A stretch of 55,003 bases of DNA from Alsobacter soli (GCF_003004785.1 NZ_PVZS01000026.1:1-55003), one strand, 5' to 3'; positions 9,829 through 18,472 are shown, counted from the first letter of the stretch. Notes: generated by a model from the letters alone, not told the origin. Numbers and translations are program-made.

Positions 9829-10021
9829 CTGGCGGTCTCTCTCCCCAGAGGGCGAGACAAACCTGCGCGGGCCGACCTGAGCCGTGCATCCCTCGCAGAG
9901 GCGTTCCGTCTCACCCCGTGTTGCTTTTCTTGTCCAAACGATGATCCATTCGGCCATCGAGGACGGCTCAATCTAGACAGAAAGCCCGTCCGGTCAACGT
10001 GATACCGAGGGAGGGGGCGTG

Positions 10022-11653
10022 ATGTCAGGGGAAAACCAGCGGATTCGGGGCGGGATTCCGCGGGTCTCGAATCGGGTGATGAACCTGGCCCACCTGCTTG
10101 ACCAAGCCGCCCGCCGCTTCCCCGACCGGGACGGCTTCGTGTGGGGCGAGCGCTCCTGGACCTGGGCCGAGATGAGCGCGCGCGCCCAGGCGCTGGCGGC
10201 CGCGCTGCGCGCGCACGGGGTGGAGAAGGGCGACCGGGTGCTGGTGCACGCGAAGAACTGCGAGGAAATGTGGATCTCGCTGTTCGCCACGTTCCGGCTC
10301 GGCGCGGTGTGGGTGCCCACCAATTTCCGCCTGGTGCCGGACGAGGTCGCCTATCTGGCGACGGCCTCGGGGGCGAAGGTATTCCTCTGCCACGCGGACT
10401 TCCCGGCCCATGCGGCCGCGGTGCGGGCAGCGAGCCCGAACCTCGCCCTGCTCGCGAGCTTCGAGCCGGCCGCCTTCGCCGAAACGAGCGTCGGCGCGCT
10501 GATCGAGGCCCATGCGGGCGCAGAGGTCGCGCTGGCCGACGTCGAGTATGACGACCCGTGCTGGTTCTTCTTCACGTCGGGGACAACAGGCCGGCCGAAG
10601 GCGGCGGTGCTGACGCATGGCCAGATGGCCTTTGTGATCACCAATCACCTGTGCGACCTCACGCCCGCCACCACGGAGCGGGACGCCTCGCTGGTGGTCG
10701 CGCCGCTGTCCCACGGGGCCGGCGTGCACCAACTGGTGCAGACGGCCCGGGCGGTGAAGACCGTGCTGCTGCCCGGCGAGCGCTTCGACGCCGAGATCGC
10801 CTGGACGCTCGTGCAGGAGCATGGCGTCTCGAACATGTTCACGGTTCCGACCATCCTGAAGATGCTGGTCGAGCATCCGTCCGTGGACCGCTACGACCAC
10901 TCCTCCCTGCGCTACGTCATCTACGCCGGCGCGCCCATGTATCGCGAGGACCAGAAATACGCCCTGAAAAAGCTCGGTCCCGTGATCGTGCAGTATTTCG
11001 GGCTCGGCGAGGTGACCGGGAACATCACCGTGCTGCCCGGCGCGCTGCACGAGGCCGAGGACGGTCCTCACGTGAAGCTCGGCACGTGCGGGTTCGAGCG
11101 CACCGGCATGCAGGTGCAGATCCAGGATGACGCGGGCGCCGAAGTCCCCTACGGCCAGCAGGGGGAGATCTGCGTGTGCGGGCCGGCGGTGTTCGCGGGG
11201 TACTACGAGAACCCCGAGGCGAACGCGAAGTCGTTCCGCAACGGCTGGTTCCGCACGGGCGACCTTGGCTTCATGGACCCGGAGGGCTTCGTGTACATCA
11301 CGGGCCGGGCCTCCGACATGTACATCTCGGGCGGGTCCAACATCTATCCGCGCGAGATCGAGGAAAAGATCCTGACCCACCCGGCCATCGCGGAGGTCGC
11401 GGTGCTGGGCGTGCCCGACCCGACCTGGGGTGAGATCGGCGTGGCCGTGTGCGTGCCCAAGGCCGGCGCGGTGGTGGAGGAGGGCGAGTTGATCGCCTGG
11501 ATGGGCGACAAGGTCGCCCGCTACAAGCTGCCCCGGAAGGTGTTCTTCTGGGAGGCGCTGCCGAAGTCCGGCTACGGCAAGATCACCAAGAAGATGGTGC
11601 GCGAGGAGCTCGAGGCCCGCGGCCTCGTTTCCGCCGAGGGGCTGCGCTCGTGA
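10022..11653 (+). CDS. AMP-forming acyl-CoA ligase (long-chain/aromatic acid type)
   Basis: The product has 543 residues and belongs to the ANL superfamily: it adenylates a carboxylic acid with ATP and transfers it to CoA. Visible motifs are the P-loop TSGTTGRPK (residues 185-193), YFGLGEVTGN, the hinge region GWFRTGDLGFMDPEGFVYITGR and the catalytic-lysine segment PKSGYGKITKK near the C-terminus. The substrate cannot be read from sequence. A ribosome site GGGAGGGGG precedes a GTG-ATG pair; the ATG at 10022 was chosen. A start at 10079 (MNLAHLLDQAA) would also fit the family. The stop overlaps the next gene by 4 bases (GTGA), so the two are co-translated. It is divergent from the TRAP operon, 193 bases away. 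Confidence 0.9.
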   Translation: MSGENQRIRGGIPRVSNRVMNLAHLLDQAARRFPDRDGFVWGERSWTWAEMSARAQALAAALRAHGVEKGDRVLVHAKNCEEMWISLFATFRLGAVWVPTNFRLVPDEVAYLATASGAKVFLCHADFPAHAAAVRAASPNLALLASFEPAAFAETSVGALIEAHAGAEVALADVEYDDPCWFFFTSGTTGRPKAAVLTHGQMAFVITNHLCDLTPATTERDASLVVAPLSHGAGVHQLVQTARAVKTVLLPGERFDAEIAWTLVQEHGVSNMFTVPTILKMLVEHPSVDRYDHSSLRYVIYAGAPMYREDQKYALKKLGPVIVQYFGLGEVTGNITVLPGALHEAEDGPHVKLGTCGFERTGMQVQIQDDAGAEVPYGQQGEICVCGPAVFAGYYENPEANAKSFRNGWFRTGDLGFMDPEGFVYITGRASDMYISGGSNIYPREIEEKILTHPAIAEVAVLGVPDPTWGEIGVAVCVPKAGAVVEEGELIAWMGDKVARYKLPRKVFFWEALPKSGYGKITKKMVREELEARGLVSAEGLRS

Positions 11654-12525
11654 CGGAGGTGGTGAGAGCGCTCGCGCATCCCGGGCCGGCTGCGGCCAAC
11701 CGCATCGAGAGCCTGGAAGGGCGGGGCGTCGCCGTTTCGGGCGCGCTGGCGCCGGGGAAGAGCATCAACGCGGCGATTTCAGAGTTGATGCTGGGAGCCG
11801 GCATCCGGGGCGGCACGCTGGAGTTGGAGGGAGGGGCGCTCGGGCCCTTCACCTATGTGCGCCCGGCGCTGTCCACGGATGGCCTGCATGCGGCCTGGTA
11901 CAGCGCTCCGTTCACGCCCGCGGGCGTCACGAGCCTGGAACGCGCCAACGTGACTTTCGGGACGCGGGACGGGGCGCCCTTCGTGCACGTCCACGGCGTT
12001 TGGATCGAGCCGGATGGCCGGCGCACGGGTGGTCACATGATGCCGCACGAGGCCTTCGTGGCCGAGCCGATCGCGGCGCGCGGCTGGGGGCTGGCGGAGC
12101 ATGGCGTCGACGCGGTCGAGGACGAAGAGACGGCGTTCAAGCTTTTCGAACCCGTGCGCCTGGCCGAGCCGGGCGCGCCGGGCTCCGGCCCACGCACTGT
12201 GCTCGCCCGGATCAGGCCCAACGAGGACTTCTGCGGCGCGCTCGTCACGCTGGCGCAGCGGCACGGCTTCCGCAGGGCTGTGGTGCGAGGGAGCGTCGGC
12301 AGCCTGATCCAGCCGCTCTATGTGGACGGGCATCGGGTGGCCGATATCGCCACGGAGGTGTTCGTGACCCGGGGCGTCGTAGCGCCCGACGCGTCGGGTT
12401 CGCTGGGGGCCGAGGTCGACATCGTGCTCGTCGATCCGCAGGGCGAGATGCACGAGGGGCGACTCGTTCCCGGGCAGGCGCCGGTCTGCATCACCTTCGA
12501 GGTGGTGCTGGAGGAGGCGGGGTAG
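11650..12525 (+). CDS. Tandem PPC (DUF296) domain protein
   Basis: The 291-residue protein contains two copies of the PPC/DUF296 fold. The first (about 20-140) keeps the metal-site pattern of stand-alone PPC proteins: HVHG with His113 and His115, and GGHMMPHE with His129. The second (about 183-291, ARIRPNEDFCGALV to ITFEVVLEE) lacks these histidines. It starts at a GTG inside the stop of the acyl-CoA ligase. No DNA-binding AT-hook is seen, so a transcription role as in plant PPC proteins is unlikely. The coupling to a CoA ligase suggests a metabolic or regulatory partner role, which is inference; no function is established. Confidence 0.85.
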   Translation: MTEVVRALAHPGPAAANRIESLEGRGVAVSGALAPGKSINAAISELMLGAGIRGGTLELEGGALGPFTYVRPALSTDGLHAAWYSAPFTPAGVTSLERANVTFGTRDGAPFVHVHGVWIEPDGRRTGGHMMPHEAFVAEPIAARGWGLAEHGVDAVEDEETAFKLFEPVRLAEPGAPGSGPRTVLARIRPNEDFCGALVTLAQRHGFRRAVVRGSVGSLIQPLYVDGHRVADIATEVFVTRGVVAPDASGSLGAEVDIVLVDPQGEMHEGRLVPGQAPVCITFEVVLEEAG

Positions 12526-12570
12526 GCCTGGGCCGGCCTGTCCACGCCTGGTCCGACGCGGACAAAGGGC

Positions 12571-12601
12571 CGTCCAGTCCTCGCTGCGCTCGCAATGACG
12601 G
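12571..12601. repeat. Dispersed repeat, copy 2 (partial)
   Basis: The stretch TCCTCGCTGCGCTCGCAATG followed by ACGG matches one arm of the dispersed palindrome also present at 6842 and 54924. It lies 46 bases after the PPC gene stop. Confidence 0.5.
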
Positions 12602-12619
12602 AAAGAATGGCCGCACAGC

Positions 12620-12642
12620 AAAACGCCCGGCATGGCCGGGCG
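12620..12642 (-). terminator. Orphan intrinsic terminator reading on the minus strand
   Basis: A perfect 8-base stem (CGCCCGGC at 12624-12631, GCCGGGCG at 12635-12642) with a 3-base loop is followed on the minus strand by TTTTGC. No minus-strand protein gene lies upstream of it: the next feature in that direction is the trehalase promoter region. It may end a small RNA transcribed from about 12650-12900. On the plus strand there is no T-run, though it could still weakly stop the ligase-PPC transcript. Confidence 0.5.
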
Positions 12643-12853
12643 CTTGACTAGGCTGAGACCCCCAAGTCGGGTGAGGCAGGATAGGCTCCCGCTCTTTGTC
12701 GGCGCGCGTTCTGGTCTTGCCTTCGTCGGTCGCGGGTGATCAGGCCGGCCGGCTGGAATCACGTGCACAAACAGTAAGCAAGGATTCGATCCGACTGTAA
12801 AGTGTATGTTGCCTTCGTGTTATTCCTGACACGATCCCCTAAAAAGCGTCAGT

Positions 12854-12866
12854 TGTGCACTGCACA
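12854..12866. promoter_or_regulatory. 13-base palindrome in the trehalase upstream region
   Basis: TGTGCA-C-TGCACA is a perfect inverted repeat of operator size in the AT-richer part of the gap, 146 bases before the trehalase ATG. No regulator gene adjoins it, so the cognate protein is unknown. Confidence 0.35.
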
Positions 12867-13011
12867 GTTCCGCCTTTCGATTGAGCCTCGTCCGGAATCT
12901 TACCAAGAAGAACTGTCGGTCCAACGGGCCGATGATGAATCAATGGTCGTTCGCCGCGTGAGAGCGCCCATTTTCTGATCCCCACCAGGCTCCCGGTCCG
13001 GCCGGTCTCCC

Positions 13012-14646
13012 ATGGCATTCGAAGCGCTTTCCTTTCACCGTCCTCCGGTCGCCCTCCGCTTTCCGGGCGAGGACCAGCTGCCGCCCTCCCGCCTTTTCCG
13101 CGAGCTGTTCGAGGCTGTGCAGTCCGGGCGCCTTTTCCCGGATTCCAAGACTTTCGCCGACGCCACGCCCCGCCGCCCCGCGGCCGAGATCCTGCAGTCC
13201 TTCGAGGCCGATCGTGCGCGGCGCGACTTCGACCTGGCCGGCTTCGTGGCGGCGCACTTCACCCTGCCCCCGGCGATCGAGACGGGATTCATGACGCTGG
13301 CCGGTCGCTCCGTTCCCGACCACATCGACGCGCTGTGGCCGCTGCTGGAGCGCGGCGCGGAAGCGCCCCCTGCCGGATCCTCCCTCCTGCCGCTCGCCAA
13401 GCCCTATGTCGTGCCCGGCGGCCGCTTCGGCGAGATCTATTACTGGGACTCCTACTTCACCATGCTCGGCCTCGTGCGGAGCGGGCGTGAGGACCTCGCC
13501 CATGGCATGGTCGAGAACTTCGCCCACCTGATCGACCGCTATGGTCACGTGCCGAACGGCAATCGAAGCTATTACCTCACCCGCTCGCAGCCGCCGTTCT
13601 TCGCCCTGATGGTCGCCACGCTGGCGAGCTGGCGGAACCACGCGGCCACCTACGTCGAGTTCCTGCCGGCGCTGGAACAGGAATACGCCTTCTGGATGGC
13701 CGGCTCCGAAGGGCTCGCGCCCGGGCAGGCCCATCGACGGGTCGTGCGGCTGCCGGACGGCTCGCTGCTCAACCGGTACTGGGACGACCGCGCCACGCCG
13801 CGCGACGAGAGCTGGCGCGAGGACATCGAGACCGCCGAGGCGGCTCCGCATCGCGACCCGACCGAAGTTTGGCGCGACCTTCGCGCCGCGGCCGAGAGCG
13901 GGTGGGACTTCTCAAGCCGGTGGCTGGGCGACGACGGCGGGCTCGATTCCATTCGAACGACCCGCATAGCGCCCATCGATCTCAACTGCCTGATGCTGCA
14001 ACTCGAGATCACGCTCGGGGAGGCTTATAACTGGGCCGGGCACAAGGCCGAGGCGAGCGCGCTCAAGCAGGCCGCCTTGCGGAGGCAGGACGCCATCCAC
14101 CGGCATTTCTGGGACGGGCGGCGGGGCGTCTTCGGCGACCTGCTCTGGGACGAGGGCCGCCTCACCGCCGTGACCAGCGCCGCGACGCTGTTTCCGCTGT
14201 TCCTGGGATTGACGACCGGAGGGCGCGCCCGCGCCGTGGCCGCGGCCGTTCGCTCGCAATTGCTGGCGCCAGGCGGCCTCGTCACCACTCGGGTCCGCTC
14301 GGGCGAGCAATGGGACGAACCGAACGGCTGGGCCCCCCTGCACTGGGTCGCCGTCTCCGGCCTCACCCAGTACGACGAGCACGCGCTCGCCGGGGAGATC
14401 GCGCGGCGCTGGATCGCCAAGGTGGGTCACGTCTTCGCGGCGACGGGCAAGCTGATGGAGAAATACGACGTCCTGACCGAGGACCTCGCGGCGGGCGGGG
14501 GCGAGTATCCCAACCAGGACGGGTTCGGCTGGACCAATGGCGTCACGCGCGAGCTGATGGCGCGCTATCCCGCCTTCGCGGAGGAGGCGCCGGCCGCCAT
14601 GGCGAGCGTGGCGAACGCCAGCGCCGCAGAGAGCGCCGCCGGGTAG
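13012..14646 (+). CDS. treF: Alpha,alpha-trehalase, GH37, probably cytoplasmic
   Basis: This 544-residue GH37 trehalase hydrolyses trehalose to two glucose units. Both family signatures are present: PGGRFGEIYYWDSY at residues 135-148 and QWDEPNGWAP at 433-442, plus the glycine-rich GGGGEYPNQDGFGWTNGV near the end. No signal peptide is visible (MAFEALSFHRPPVALRFPG), so it is likely the cytoplasmic TreF form rather than periplasmic TreA. This implies use of imported or self-made trehalose, for example after osmotic stress. The last 82 bases overlap the tail of the YoaK-type gene on the opposite strand. The gene stands alone with a long upstream region. Confidence 0.92.
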   Translation: MAFEALSFHRPPVALRFPGEDQLPPSRLFRELFEAVQSGRLFPDSKTFADATPRRPAAEILQSFEADRARRDFDLAGFVAAHFTLPPAIETGFMTLAGRSVPDHIDALWPLLERGAEAPPAGSSLLPLAKPYVVPGGRFGEIYYWDSYFTMLGLVRSGREDLAHGMVENFAHLIDRYGHVPNGNRSYYLTRSQPPFFALMVATLASWRNHAATYVEFLPALEQEYAFWMAGSEGLAPGQAHRRVVRLPDGSLLNRYWDDRATPRDESWREDIETAEAAPHRDPTEVWRDLRAAAESGWDFSSRWLGDDGGLDSIRTTRIAPIDLNCLMLQLEITLGEAYNWAGHKAEASALKQAALRRQDAIHRHFWDGRRGVFGDLLWDEGRLTAVTSAATLFPLFLGLTTGGRARAVAAAVRSQLLAPGGLVTTRVRSGEQWDEPNGWAPLHWVAVSGLTQYDEHALAGEIARRWIAKVGHVFAATGKLMEKYDVLTEDLAAGGGEYPNQDGFGWTNGVTRELMARYPAFAEEAPAAMASVANASAAESAAG

Positions 14647-15221
14647 AGCAGGGCCTCCAGGCCCATGCGCCCATGCGCGATCGCGCCGAGCCCGGCGCCG
14701 GCCAGCATGGAGATCCAGACCAGCAGATGGGAGGTCCAGCCCCAGCGCGGGCCCACGCCGGCGAGCGCCTGGGCGAGCGCGTTTCCGGCGCTGAACAGCG
14801 TGCCCGTGACGAAAGTGGTCCCGGGCCGCGCGCCTGCCTTCAGCTGCAGGGCCGCGTTCTGGGCGCCCATCGCGAAGGCGAGAGGCAGCATGGCGACCGC
14901 CTCGGGTTCGTGCAGGATGGGCGCGGCCAGCGCGATGGCGAGGCAGAGGGCCTCGAGGCCCAGCACCGCCGGCGCGCGTCGCCCCCCGGCGAGCAGCGCG
15001 ACCAAACCGCCCGTTACAGCCCCGGCGAAGAACATGGCGAGCAGGCTCGCCGGCCAGAACACGTGGGCCCAGTCCCCGTGAGCCGCCAGAATGCCGAGCT
15101 GGGTCGTGTTGCCGCTCATGAAGGACGTATAGAGCCCGCCCAGCCGCAGGAAGCCGATGGCGTCCACATAGCCCGCGAGGGCGGTCATGAGCAGGCCGAC
15201 AGGGAGGGCGATGCGGTTCAC
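14565..15221 (-). CDS. YoaK/DUF1275 family membrane protein
   Basis: The 218-residue protein has about six hydrophobic helices and matches the DUF1275 (YoaK) family: LMTALAGYVDAIGFLRLGGL, then YTSFMSGNTTQLG, which is the family hallmark, and AMGAQNAALQ in the centre. The function of this family is not established; a transporter role has been suggested for relatives. The start is a GTG at 15221. The 3' end overlaps the trehalase 3' end by 82 bases in antisense orientation. It is divergent from the response regulator gene at 15346, with 124 bases between them for both promoters. Confidence 0.85.
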   Translation of the reverse strand: MNRIALPVGLLMTALAGYVDAIGFLRLGGLYTSFMSGNTTQLGILAAHGDWAHVFWPASLLAMFFAGAVTGGLVALLAGGRRAPAVLGLEALCLAIALAAPILHEPEAVAMLPLAFAMGAQNAALQLKAGARPGTTFVTGTLFSAGNALAQALAGVGPRWGWTSHLLVWISMLAGAGLGAIAHGRMGLEALLYPAALSAALAFATLAMAAGASSAKAG

Positions 15222-15345
15222 GGCGATCCCGGGGGAGGTCTCGCGCCGATCGTGGCACGAAGCTGCGGCTGCGGGAAAGGGAGGGCCGCTTCGCGCCGGC
15301 GGAAACCGGTGCTAACACGGGCGTTGCGGGAGGGAGCCGCGACGC

Positions 15346-16017
15346 GTGCGTATCTTGCTGGTTGAAGATTCCGAGGACCTGGGCGACGCGGTCGCCTCCA
15401 AGCTGCGGCTGTCGGGCCACGCGGTGGAGTGGGTCCGGGACGGGAACGCGGCGGCGGAACTGGCCGCGGGCGAGAGCTTCGACGCCATTCTGCTCGACAT
15501 CAATCTTCCAGGCCGGGACGGCTTTTCCGTCCTGTCCGGTCTGCGCGCCGGCCGCATCGCCACGCCGGTGCTGGTCATGACGGCACGGTCCGAGATCGAC
15601 GACAAGATCGGCATCCTCGACCTCGGGGCTGACGACTACCTGGTGAAGCCGTTCGACCTGCGTGAGCTGGAGGCGCGGCTGCGCGCGCTGATGCGCCGGC
15701 CAGCGGGGGCCCTGGCGAGCGCGGTGACCATCGGAGACCTCGTGATCGACCACGCGGCGGGGCTGGCGCGCCTCGGCGCGACGCCGCTCGACCTGGGGCG
15801 GCGCGAGTTTCGGCTGCTCGAAATCCTGACCAGCCGCCTCGGCCAGGTCATCCCCAAGCAGCGCATCATGGACCAGCTGTTCAGCCTGGACGACGAAGTC
15901 TCCGAAAATGCGGTCGAGCTCTACGTGTCGCGGCTGCGCCGGAAGCTCCATGGCACGCCGCTCAGCATCGTGACCGTGAGAGGCGTCGGCTATGCGGCTC
16001 GCACCCACGCGGCGTGA
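15346..16017 (+). CDS. OmpR/PhoB-family response regulator (TctD-like)
   Basis: The 223-residue regulator has an N-terminal receiver (MRILLVEDSEDLGDA; phospho-acceptor Asp51 in LLDINLPGRDG; Lys in YLVKPFDLREL) and a C-terminal winged helix (LDLGRREFRLLEIL to ENAVELYVSRLRRKL, ending TVRGVGYAA). It would control transcription in response to the kinase encoded next. It starts at a GTG with a GGGAGGGAG-type site upstream. The coding end overlaps the kinase start by 26 bases. The pairing resembles TctD-TctE regulators of carboxylate uptake; the target genes are not evident. Confidence 0.93.
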   Translation: MRILLVEDSEDLGDAVASKLRLSGHAVEWVRDGNAAAELAAGESFDAILLDINLPGRDGFSVLSGLRAGRIATPVLVMTARSEIDDKIGILDLGADDYLVKPFDLRELEARLRALMRRPAGALASAVTIGDLVIDHAAGLARLGATPLDLGRREFRLLEILTSRLGQVIPKQRIMDQLFSLDDEVSENAVELYVSRLRRKLHGTPLSIVTVRGVGYAARTHAA

Positions 16018-18466
16018 CGGATTCTCCATTGGCCGGCGGCTGCTGGTCGCGGCCACGGCCGCGCTCGCGATCGCCATGGCGGCGCTGGTGGCGATCAGCG
16101 CCTTCTATGCGCGCCAGGCGGCCGACGCGGCCTTCGACCGGCTTCTGGCGGCCTCGGCCCTCTCCATCGCCGGCGCGGTGCAGGCCGAGGAGGGAAAGGT
16201 CGCCGTCGAGGCGCCCGTTGCGGCGCTCGCCATGCTGGGTTTCGCGGCGGAGGACCGCATCTTCTACGAGGTGGTCGACCCGGACGGGAAGCCGGTCACC
16301 GGCTACGCGGACCTTGGCGAAGGCCTGGCGGCGGCGCGCTCCGCCGATCCCGTGTTCCAGAACCGCACCTTCCGCGGGGACCCGATCCGGGTGGTGACGG
16401 TCGGCCGCTTGGTCGCGCTCGGCGACCGCGCCGGGTGGGTCACCGTGCGGGTCGGCGAAACGCGGGACGCCCGGGCGCTGCTCGCGTCCGAATTGACGCA
16501 GCGGGCCGTGTGGCCGCTGCTGGCGCTGGCGGCGCTCGCCCTGGCGCTGGTGCATTTCGGCGTGCAGCGCGCGCTGCGCCCGCTACGCGCCATCGAAAAG
16601 GAGCTGCGCGGCCGCAGCCCCAACGAGCTCGCGCCCCTGCAGGCGCCTGTTCCGCGCGAGGTGGATGAGCTCGTCACCGCCCTCAACGACTTCATGGGCC
16701 GGCTCTCCAGCGTCTTCGGACGGCTGAGCTCGCTGTTGGCCGACGCCGCGCATCAGGTGCGCACCCCGCTCGCCTCGCTGCGCGCCCAATCCGAGATCGC
16801 GCTGGAGGAAACGGATCCGGCGCGCCTGCGTGACCGTCTCGGACGCATCCACGCGAACGCCGCGCAGGCGGGCCAGATCGTCGGCAAGATCCTGACGGAC
16901 GCGACCCTGATCCATCGGCTGGAGAGCCGGGACGCGGCGCCCACGCGCGTGGCGGGCATCGTGGAAGAGGCGCTCAAGGCCCTCGATCCCAAGGATCTGC
17001 AGCGCGTGCGCAGCGCGATGGACCCAGCCGCGGCCTCCGCGGTGATCCACGGCGACCGGGTCGCGCTTCGCGAGATGCTGCGCAACCTCGTGGAGAACGC
17101 CCTGCTGCATGCGCCCGAGGGGCCCGTCGAGGTCGTTGCTGAGGCGGCGGGACCGGGCCGGGTGGCGCTCCGCGTGCGGGACCGCGGCCCCGGCATTCCC
17201 GACGAGGAGAAGGAGCTCGTGCTGCAGCGCTTCCGGCGCGGGCGGAGCGCCCGCGAGGGAACGGGCTCCGGGCTCGGCCTGGCCATCGTGGAGCAGGTGG
17301 CGCAAAGTCATGGCGGCGCCCTGCGGCTGTCGGATCGCCCCGGCGGCGGGCTCGAAGCGGCTGTCGATTTGCAGGCGGAGCCCGGCTCGTCGCGGCCAAG
17401 CCTCGTGGGGGCGCTCGCCGCGGTGGCGCTGCTGAGCGTAGCTGTAGCTGCGGGGTCCTCCCGGGCCTGGGCGGCCGAGCCGGTCGTGACCGCCTTCGGG
17501 GAGGCCGCGGACCGGCACGCGCTCGTGATCGCCGGCGCGACCGACAAGGCGCAGTTCGCGCCCCTCATCGAGGACTTCCGCTCCCAGCACGCCGGGGCGC
17601 CTGTGATCTACCTGGAGCTGGACACTACGGACCTGCAGGAACGGTTCCTCGCGGGCCGGCTGCAGCCCGCGCCGGACCTCCTGGTGAGTTCGGCCATCGA
17701 CCTGCAGGTGAAGCTGGCGAATGACGGCTACGCGCTGGCGCACGAGTCCGCGTTTACCCGCGCGCTCCCGTCCTGGGCGCGCTGGCGCAACGAGGTGTTC
17801 GGCTTCACCTTCGAGCCGGCCGTCATCGTGTACAATCCGGACCTCGTGCCGGATCCGCCCCGGTCCCGGTCCGCCCTGGTGCAGATGCTCGACCGCGCTC
17901 CGGAGCGCTTTCGGGGCAAGGTCGCCACCTACGACATCGTGCGGAGCGGGGTGGGGCACCTCCTGGCGGCGCAGGACGCCCAGGTGTCCTCATTATTTTG
18001 GCGCGTGACGAGCGCGTTGGGCGGCGCGGGGGCGCAACTCGTCTGCTGCACGGCCGAGATGATCGACAAGGTCGAGCGGGGGGAGCTGGCGCTCGCCTAC
18101 AACGCGCTCGGCTCCTACGCCTACGCCCGCAAGGCGCAGGGATCGCGCATCGGCATCGTGGCGCCCAGCGACTACACGCTGGTCTTGAGCCGCGTGATGA
18201 TGATCCCGCGCAGCGCGCCGCACGGGGAACTGGCGCGGTCCTTCGTCGACTACGTGCTGTCGCCGCGCGGCCAGGCGGTGGTGGCCCACGGGGCCGGGCT
18301 CGGCGCGATCCTGGGGGAGGGGCCTGGAACGGCGGCCGCCTTCACGGCCGAAGCCAGGGGACCGCTGCAGCCGATCACCATCGGGCCCTGGCTGCTGGCC
18401 TTCCTGGACCAGCAGCGCAAATCCCGCTTCCTGCAGAGCTGGCTGCAGATCGTGTCGCCGAACTGA
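15992..18466 (+). CDS. TctE-like sensor histidine kinase fused to a periplasmic substrate-binding domain
   Basis: This 824-residue single frame combines two normally separate proteins. Residues 1-190 hold a helix (18-38), a periplasmic sensor of the 2CSK_N type and a second helix (about 172-190). A HAMP-like linker follows, then the H-box DAAHQVRTPL with His254, the N-box with Asn369, DRGPGIP (397-403) and GTGSGLGL (423-430). A third hydrophobic segment lies at 471-488. Residues ~497-824 resemble iron(III)-type ABC substrate-binding proteins (DLLVSSAIDLQVKLANDG, AVIVYNPDLVP, LALAYNALGSYAYA). By topology the kinase is cytoplasmic and the binding domain periplasmic, so ligand could act directly on the kinase. 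An internal GTG at 17405 could make a separate binding protein, but it lacks a ribosome site and a charged signal N-terminus. Confidence 0.88.
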   Translation: MRLAPTRRDGFSIGRRLLVAATAALAIAMAALVAISAFYARQAADAAFDRLLAASALSIAGAVQAEEGKVAVEAPVAALAMLGFAAEDRIFYEVVDPDGKPVTGYADLGEGLAAARSADPVFQNRTFRGDPIRVVTVGRLVALGDRAGWVTVRVGETRDARALLASELTQRAVWPLLALAALALALVHFGVQRALRPLRAIEKELRGRSPNELAPLQAPVPREVDELVTALNDFMGRLSSVFGRLSSLLADAAHQVRTPLASLRAQSEIALEETDPARLRDRLGRIHANAAQAGQIVGKILTDATLIHRLESRDAAPTRVAGIVEEALKALDPKDLQRVRSAMDPAAASAVIHGDRVALREMLRNLVENALLHAPEGPVEVVAEAAGPGRVALRVRDRGPGIPDEEKELVLQRFRRGRSAREGTGSGLGLAIVEQVAQSHGGALRLSDRPGGGLEAAVDLQAEPGSSRPSLVGALAAVALLSVAVAAGSSRAWAAEPVVTAFGEAADRHALVIAGATDKAQFAPLIEDFRSQHAGAPVIYLELDTTDLQERFLAGRLQPAPDLLVSSAIDLQVKLANDGYALAHESAFTRALPSWARWRNEVFGFTFEPAVIVYNPDLVPDPPRSRSALVQMLDRAPERFRGKVATYDIVRSGVGHLLAAQDAQVSSLFWRVTSALGGAGAQLVCCTAEMIDKVERGELALAYNALGSYAYARKAQGSRIGIVAPSDYTLVLSRVMMIPRSAPHGELARSFVDYVLSPRGQAVVAHGAGLGAILGEGPGTAAAFTAEARGPLQPITIGPWLLAFLDQQRKSRFLQSWLQIVSPN

Positions 18467-18472
18467 AAAGGC

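Larger units (their letters stand above)
12526..13011. other. 486-base gap upstream of trehalase
   Basis: No convincing protein gene lies here. It holds a repeat copy (12571-12601), a hairpin with a T-run on the minus strand (12620-12642), an AT-richer stretch from about 12760 to 12960 with a 13-base palindrome (12854-12866), and presumably the trehalase promoter. The lower GC and the orphan terminator leave room for an untranslated minus-strand small RNA. Confidence 0.5.

Noticed and set aside
9829-9957. N-terminal extension of DctP to 9957
   Set aside because: The extension precedes the Tat signal and would block export; ATG 9828 starts the leader.
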